Source of the DNA: Azadirachta indica
Taxonomy: Eukaryota; Streptophyta; Magnoliopsida; Sapindales; Meliaceae
Length of the DNA: 64,000 nucleotides
Direction: 5' to 3'
NCBI GenBank assembly: GCA_022749755.1
Contig: CM040452.1
Coordinates: 17,936,350 to 18,000,349, forward strand
Shown here piece by piece: positions 57,983-64,000 of the stretch. The notes beneath the pieces were generated by a model, which saw only the letters and a program-made list of their open reading frames with translations, ran no database searches and had not been told where the DNA came from. The position numbers and the translations under genes were made by a program. Position 1 is the stretch's first letter. Each line of letters opens with the position of its first letter.

Positions 57983-58800
57983 CTCTTGACCACCAAAAGC
58001 TTCAATTCATAGCTCTCTATCCCTCAAATCTCCCTCTCTGAGGTCAATGATTTGTTTATGAAATTATCAAATATAGATGTGTTATAACTGCATTAGATTA
58101 AAAGAACATACAAATCAGTCAATGGAAGTACAGCAGAAACTTCAATTCATAGCTCTCTCTTACAATTATTATGTATCCCAGTAATCTGATTAAAGTAATA
58201 CAGATTACAATATACAGTAAAATGTCAATTTTTCTGCACCGCAAACTTAATCAATATCTCTGGATCGTGTTTAGAATTTCGATCAAACCATCAAAAATTC
58301 ATGTTCTTCCATGGTAATTAAATAAATCTAGAGGTAATCGCTACTACCATACGATACAGTACACAAGTATTCAAGTCTCAAACGCTGTTTGGTTGCCGAG
58401 AAAACTAAAAGATAAACAGTAAAACATGGAAAACGAGAGGAATCTTAGCAGCAAATCTAAAACAAATTGATATTCTAAGCCACGTAGATGAGACTTTCGC
58501 GATTCGAATTAAACAAAACCAAAGATCTACAAATGAATAGAACTCGTAACCAAAACCAATAAAACAAATAAACAAAATAATCAAACATCTAACCTTAATT
58601 ACGAAGAAGCTGCCATAAAAGTAGAGATGAATCATAATCACTGTTAAAACTGCCGATTGAGTTTTGTTTGTTTGCGTCTTAATTGAGTTATCATCGATCA
58701 AGGGTTCAAAAACATAAAAGAAGGGAAAGGAAAGCAAAAGAGAAATGTCTACAAACCTGAGTTGCTGAACGGTCGAGATCGACTCGCAACAGCATTGGCT
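57983..58800 (-). promoter_or_regulatory. Leader of the CASPL gene with a probable 5' UTR intron
   Basis: On the minus strand a donor CAG|GTTTGT is placed at 58,757/58,756 and an acceptor CCTCAG|AG at 58,038/58,037, which would leave a non-coding first exon near 58,757-58,800. The long open frame at 58,405-58,737 lies inside this intron and shows no domain. A 19-bp direct repeat (CTTCAATTCATAGCTCTCT) occurs at 58,000-58,018 and 58,140-58,158, either side of the proposed acceptor. Confidence 0.45.
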
Positions 58801-60060
58801 GTTGATATGTGGTAAAGTACAAGGGTCTATTTGATTTTTACTTTCCTAACTGCAACTTAAGCCACGCCTAGTTTCGTTAAATATTGGTTTCGTATGCGAC
58901 TTATGTAGAATGAGCAAAAATCAAACGAATGACGTAACAATTTAATTTAATTCATTTGTAAACATTGTCAGTCTAGTTAAATATTGAACGGAGGTAGGTT
59001 ATAAAACGGGGAGTTCTTTTTTCCTTGCATTCGTTGAAAAGTCAACATATGTATATGTATATATAAATCTAATTATATAATAATATAAATTTTTATGAAT
59101 ATATGAGGACAGAAATTCTATTTTTCTGCATAAAATATATTTTATTTCGTCACGTGGGTCTAGTATTTGTTGAGGCAAGGACATTGTGCGATGATTTTCA
59201 GATTGATTGGTCCAAGTAAATGAACATGGACATTATGTTCTTTATTGATTTTATCTTTCTTGTGTTGTTATACTTAATATTTATTATATAAAATATTAAC
59301 TTATTTTTATGGTATTAAAAAAATTCATCACAATAAAAAAAAATATTTGTCAAATCCTTTTGTATAAAGATAATCAAATCCAATTTAAGGGTACTTTTTG
59401 TTAAGATAATCAAATTTAATTTGTAAAACAACCACCCTTATATTAGAGTTATATATGCTCACATATAAGATAAGATTTGACCCACAAATTAAGTGGGGGA
59501 GCTCTACATTTAACAGAACTTGAACACACTCCTTTTATGTCTATTAGTGTTGGTGGCAAATCAAATCCAATTTGTGTGCATATATTTGTTACTAATGTGT
59601 AAAATAATTTATCTTAATTTTTCATTTGAAGTAACGCTAGTAATTACTAATTAGCTTATGAGTTTGAGTAAAAACTCCAAATAATAAATGATAATCTATT
59701 TGACATAGTCAAATTCGATGGGTGGAATTTGTGAAGGTTTATTTCTCAATGTGCACAAAAATTATCCCTATTTTAAAAAAATTTACTCAATTCTCAAAAT
59801 CACGGGACTGTTAGTATTACTCATATTATGTTAATTAATAAAATTATAATACCAAATTTTCTTCAAATTTCAAAATAAATTATACGATAAATTTAGTATT
59901 ATGAAATTTGTAAATGACTTGTAACTTTTGTTTCTTTCAAACAATAATGATCTTAATTAAAAAAAAATTATTTCTTCTCGCTGAAAGTTTAACACATATT
60001 ATTTAAATTTATATGTTACATATAAAAATAGAAAAGTATGATGATAATGTAAATTATTCG
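58801..60060. other. AT-rich spacer beyond the CASPL gene
   Basis: It holds the CASPL promoter side (58,801 to about 59,000) and then AT-rich sequence without supported genes. No repeat ends or domain-bearing frames were seen. Confidence 0.5.
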
Positions 60061-60069
60061 TTTTTTTAT
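60061..60069. repeat. Probable 9-bp target duplication, left copy
   Basis: TTTTTTTAT before the foldback element matches TTTCTTTAT (61,376-61,384) after it at 8 of 9 positions. Nine bp is the length made by Mutator-like elements. The low complexity lowers certainty. Confidence 0.55.
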
Positions 60070-61375
60070 GGGATAATGACATATACCCTTGACGTTTACT
60101 CTAATAGGCAGATATTCTCTCATGTTTGAGAAAAAACAAACACCCCATAACGTTTGGATAAATAGGCAGATACCCTCTTAATTTTTATTTTCGTTAGTTG
60201 ACCAGTTAATTTATTATTATTTACATATTTAATATTTTATATAATAACAATATAATATATATTTTGTTTAATCATAATATTTTAGTCCCTATTTTAATAT
60301 TTTTCACAATATACCTTTTTTAACTATAACAATTTATTCTCATATTTAAATTTTTTCACAATATACTCAAAACTAAATATATTTTTAATTTATTATTTCA
60401 ATAAAAATTTAGAAAAGAAAATATTATTAAAAAAATTTAAACAATGAGTTAGATTAAACTCATGTTAAAATATTTATAACATTTTTTTCTTTTTTCTACA
60501 ATAAATTTGATATTTATTTGTTAAAAAAATTTTGAAATATATTTTAATATTTTATTCTTATATTAATATTTTTATTTAAAAAATTATATTAAATTTATTA
60601 TATTTTATTGAGAAAAATCATGAAAATATAAATATAAAAGTGAAAAAAAAGAAAAAATTTAGTATTATTTGTTAATAGAATTCATAATTGATATATTTCA
60701 TATCCTTATTAACTAATATAATTTAATTTTAATTAAAAAATAGAAAAAATTTTTAATTATTTTTATTTGTAATATATATATAACATGTATTTATTATTTA
60801 TATTTTTATTTATATTTTAAAATATTTTTAAAAAATAATGAATTTAACATAATTTTTTAAATAAATATATTACATGTAAAATAAAACTTTAAAAAATATT
60901 TCGATTAAAATTTTTTAATAATTAAATATCAAATTATATTATAAAAGTGAAAAAAAATAGTTAAAAATATTTTAACATATGAGTATGACTTAAGTCATTA
61001 TTTAAATTTTTTTACTAATTTTATTTTGTAAAATTTTTTATTAAATTAACAAATTAAAAAATTTATTTTGTTTTGATTATATTGTGTAAAAAATTAAATG
61101 GGGATTAAATTGTTATAGTTAAAAAAAATATTGTGAAAAATATTAAAATAAGAATTAAAGTGTTATGATTAAATGAAATATGTATATTTTTGTTATTATA
61201 TAAAAAAAAATTAAGGATATAAATATTAATAAATTAACTAATTTATTGACGAAAATAAAAAATTAAGAGAGATATCTACTTATTTATCTAAATATTAAAG
61301 GAGTATTTGTCTTTTTTTAAACTTTAGAGATATCTGTTTATTATGATAAACGTTAAAAATATATCTCATTATCCC
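60070..61375. mobile_element. Foldback (long inverted-repeat) element, probably non-autonomous Mutator-like
   Basis: The element is 1,306 bp. The left end GGGATAATGACATATACCC matches the reverse complement of the right end, GGGATAATGAGATATATTT. The match continues inward with conserved blocks: ACGTTT, TAATA..CAGATAT, GATAAATA.G.AGATA, CTCTTAATTTTTATTTTCGT, ATATAATAACAA, TTTAATCATAA, TATTTTAATATTTTTCACAATAT, TTAACTATAACAATTTA and TATTTAAAAAATTAT. The arms are thus about 560-580 bp each (about 60,070-60,640 and 60,790-61,375), with only about 150 bp of loop. No transposase frame exists. Long arms and a 9-bp flanking duplication with one mismatch point to a Mutator-type element. The arms have diverged visibly, so the insertion is not recent. 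Confidence 0.8.
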
Positions 61376-61384
61376 TTTCTTTAT

Positions 61385-64000
61385 TATAATCTTTAAATAT
61401 TTTGTTTTCATTTTTTTCTATTAGTAGTAATATCTAATTTTTTATTGTACTTTTTATAAATTAAAAATAATAAAAAAATTAAAAACTATAACAAAAGAAT
61501 TCCAAATATTATAGGAGAAAAAATTGATAACATTTTATAATACACTCGTGCGTACCATAGTTTTGCCTTGTAGAGCAACTACTGTATAATAAATACTTGT
61601 TACTGCTTTTGGCAGAATGTGTTTATTGCCTTGCTTGCTTTAAGTACTATCCTTCGGTGGCGTATAGATTGTTGTACTGTCGTTAGGGACAGGCGTAGCT
61701 GCTCGACTGACCCCACTCTTACAACTCTTCCTATCGTGTCGCATTTTGTTCTCCCACGTGACAATTAGTGCCGAACCCTTACCGTTTCTCGCAACGTTCG
61801 CAGTCGTTTGATGCCTGTACGGGAATTTGATGTTGTCTTTCTCGTTGCTTCTTGTGGAAAGCACGTGTCAAGTGATCTACCACTCAAATCAACCCCACAG
61901 TTCCACTATGATTTAAAGTGATTGTTAATACAATTTAAATATTATCATTAAAATATAAACTACACAATTTGTATTTTCTTGTAATAAACTACACACTATA
62001 AATTTAAATATTATCATTAAAATATAAAGTTTTTAATTAAACGACGTCGTCAAATTGATACAAACGATGTACACATGCCCGAGCACAGCACATGCACGTC
62101 ACTTTAAATATTATTAGCCACGTTTAAGATTAAGATTAGGTTATGTTAGCTTGTTATAAATTTAAAGGGACTACGTATTTATAGTACAGTATTACTATAT
62201 AACTTTGCGTTAATTAATTTCTCTTTTTAACTCTTATTGCTTTTGTACCAAGCTTCAAAAGTGCTTACTCTATTTAGTAAGTGCTTCTTTATAAGCGAAG
62301 AAAGCTAACTCATATTGGTTCAACAATGATCCAAGAAAGCTGATAGGTTTTGTATTTGTAGCTTGATAAAAATTCAAACAAACAATTGTTATATAAATTA
62401 ATTCGAGGTTTAGCCTTTTGTTATAAGCATAATAACAATTAGGGTGTTTTACCTATAATATAAATAATAAATAAGTAATAATAATGGGGGTACAATTTTA
62501 CATACAAAACTTTCGCTTGCAAAGATTGGAATGATTTTAATTACAAACCTATAAAAGAATTACAGCCTTTGTCTCTACCAAGTGATAAAGTAAGAAGAAG
62601 AAAAAAAAAAAAGAAATTGAGATTGAAAATATTTAAGATTATATTTGGATGACGAATGTCGAAATCAGAGGCTCTGTATATTTATGCAATGATTTCACTT
62701 ACTGCAACCACCGCCAATGTATATATCCTCAATGACTCTTTAATTATCATCTCCAAAGGTTCATTCCATTTGCCACATGAAATGGCAACATGCAAAATCT
62801 AGTTCCATTTTAATTGAAAATAAAAGATGGCAGCTAACATCAATAGCCAATCAGAAACGTGGCTTCAAATCTTAAAAATAAAAAATTAATAACTAATTTA
62901 TTATAAAATTGTTCAATCGTTTATATAGAATGTTTCCAATAAAAAAAATGATTAATTTAATTAGTAGGATTTCTTTCAATGATAAGAAAATTTTGGTTTA
63001 AATTTATTTTTCATGAAAATTAAGTGAGAGATTATTTTATTCGTATAATATTTTACTTTTAATAAAATTATATATATATATATATATATAGTATAGATAG
63101 ATAGACAGATAAAGGATTGAAGTTGATCATACAAAAGAAAAGGGCGGAGCTAATGAAGGGTGGAGTAAATTTTGTGGATAAAATAACGTTACAACCCATA
63201 AAGATAGCTTTATCTTCTCTGTTCTTGCTTACTTTCTATTAACCTTTGATGATACTTAATTATTGCTAGCTTTACTTTTTTTCAAGACTTATTTTTATCC
63301 AACTTTCTTTTCCCGCTAATATTGTTTTATTAACGCTGCCGGCCAATGCACCGGCCAGCACCTAAACCAGTCATCGAGAAAGGCGGTCGGTGGTGCGCAT
63401 CGTTGCACCCTTTTAATTTTTAAAAGCAATTAAAATTTTAAAGCAAAACACGTGACTACAAATAAACAAGTTTTTGTATTAGCAGGTAATTTGATGAAAT
63501 GATCGGGGTATTTTCGGAATATTATTGCACGTGTGAATTTGAGTGCGCATGCAATTGATGTGCGGAGCGGACCACCACATGACGAGTTAGTTATTCTAAG
63601 CTCACAGGACTTTCATCATGTTTGGAACGTCAGTGGCTGGATCAATGTACACGTGTAGCTGAGTTGACTGATAGTTTCAATCTAATCGCCAAAATGTTTG
63701 ACTAATTTAAGAACTAGTCAATGACCATGGTACGTCACAGTCTCTGTCACCCCGAACCTAATTTGAATAAAAGTGAAACATTTATTTTTTGAAGAAAATT
63801 TTGCAGTTGGCTCCATTTTCAATGCCACTGTAACCACACGTGGCCATCAGCCGAAACAACCATCATCATCGTTGATTTATTTTTAAATTTTATGACATCA
63901 TTTTTTTAATTTTATTTCGGAGGTCACGGGAATTTAGCGTGCGCATATATATATATATATATATTTTAAGTTTTCAACGTGCTCTTTAATTTATTGACAT
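61385..64000. other. Terminal spacer with a GC-richer island and G-boxes
   Basis: Most is AT-rich. At 61,550-61,900 the composition turns markedly less AT-rich and a minus-strand frame stays open over 61,640-61,864, starting only at a GTG; no domain is recognised, so it is not called as a gene. (TA)n lies at about 63,069-63,090. From 63,330 the sequence is again less AT-rich and holds four CACGTG boxes, which may be the promoter of a gene beyond the window. Confidence 0.45.
63449..63842. promoter_or_regulatory. Cluster of four G-boxes near the window end
   Basis: CACGTG occurs at 63,449-63,454, 63,528-63,533, 63,650-63,655 and 63,837-63,842. Because the motif is palindromic it gives no direction. 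No gene within the window lies close, so the likely client is beyond base 64,000. Confidence 0.45.

Noticed and set aside
58405..58737. 110-codon minus-strand hydrophobic frame upstream of CASPL5A
   Set aside because: It lies in the probable leader intron; the Phe/Ile-rich composition follows AT bias.
1..64000. tRNA, rRNA, known MIRNA genes or CRISPR arrays
   Set aside because: No cloverleaf gene, rRNA segment, familiar plant miRNA sequence or spaced palindromic repeat array was recognised on either strand; the tRNA-like TGGTATCAGAGC is only the retrotransposon primer site.

Overview
This is nuclear DNA of a dicot plant. It is AT-rich, with long gene-poor spacers, many simple repeats and GT-AG introns. 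All recognisable proteins are plant-specific or plant-type: an S40/DUF584 protein, MON1, a DRB2-type dsRNA-binding protein, the class III HD-Zip factor REVOLUTA and a CASP-like membrane protein. A woody rosid such as Citrus would fit, but the species cannot be fixed from the sequence alone.

Layout. Bases 1-8,200 are AT-rich spacer with a degenerate direct repeat. An intronless S40-family gene lies at 9,068-9,556 (+) behind a promoter dense in ACGT/G-box cores. A complete Ty3/gypsy LTR retrotransposon (10,062-14,586, coding strand minus) has inserted about 500 bp downstream. Its two 632-bp LTRs read as identical, and its single intact 1,047-codon ORF carries Gag, protease, integrase and chromodomain but no reverse transcriptase or RNase H. 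MON1 follows (17,677-24,845, +, 14 exons), then DRB2 (29,705-32,749, +, 3 exons). After a 9-kb spacer full of microsatellites comes REVOLUTA (42,710-49,190, +, 18 exons), with its miR165/166 target site split by an intron and several upstream ORFs in the leader. On the minus strand are a small three-exon gene of unknown function (51,140-51,757) and a CASPL5A-type four-helix membrane protein (54,619-57,982). Bases 60,070-61,375 are a 1.3-kb foldback element with a near-perfect 9-bp target duplication, probably Mutator-like. The window ends in spacer with a second G-box cluster.

The genes do not form an operon or a single pathway: S40 (senescence/stress related), MON1 (Rab7 activation on late endosomes), DRB2 (small-RNA biogenesis), REV (adaxial/meristem/vascular patterning) and CASPL (plasma-membrane scaffold) are independent loci. 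The gene content matches, from memory, two paralogous Arabidopsis segments (At2g28370-At2g28400 and At5g60680-At5g60690), so the window looks like an unfractionated ancestral block.

Most notable points: the RT-less but otherwise intact, very young Ty3 element; the foldback transposon; three introns that must use GC instead of GT at the donor (two in MON1, one in REV); potential G-quadruplex runs near REV and MON1; and an unrecognised three-exon gene.
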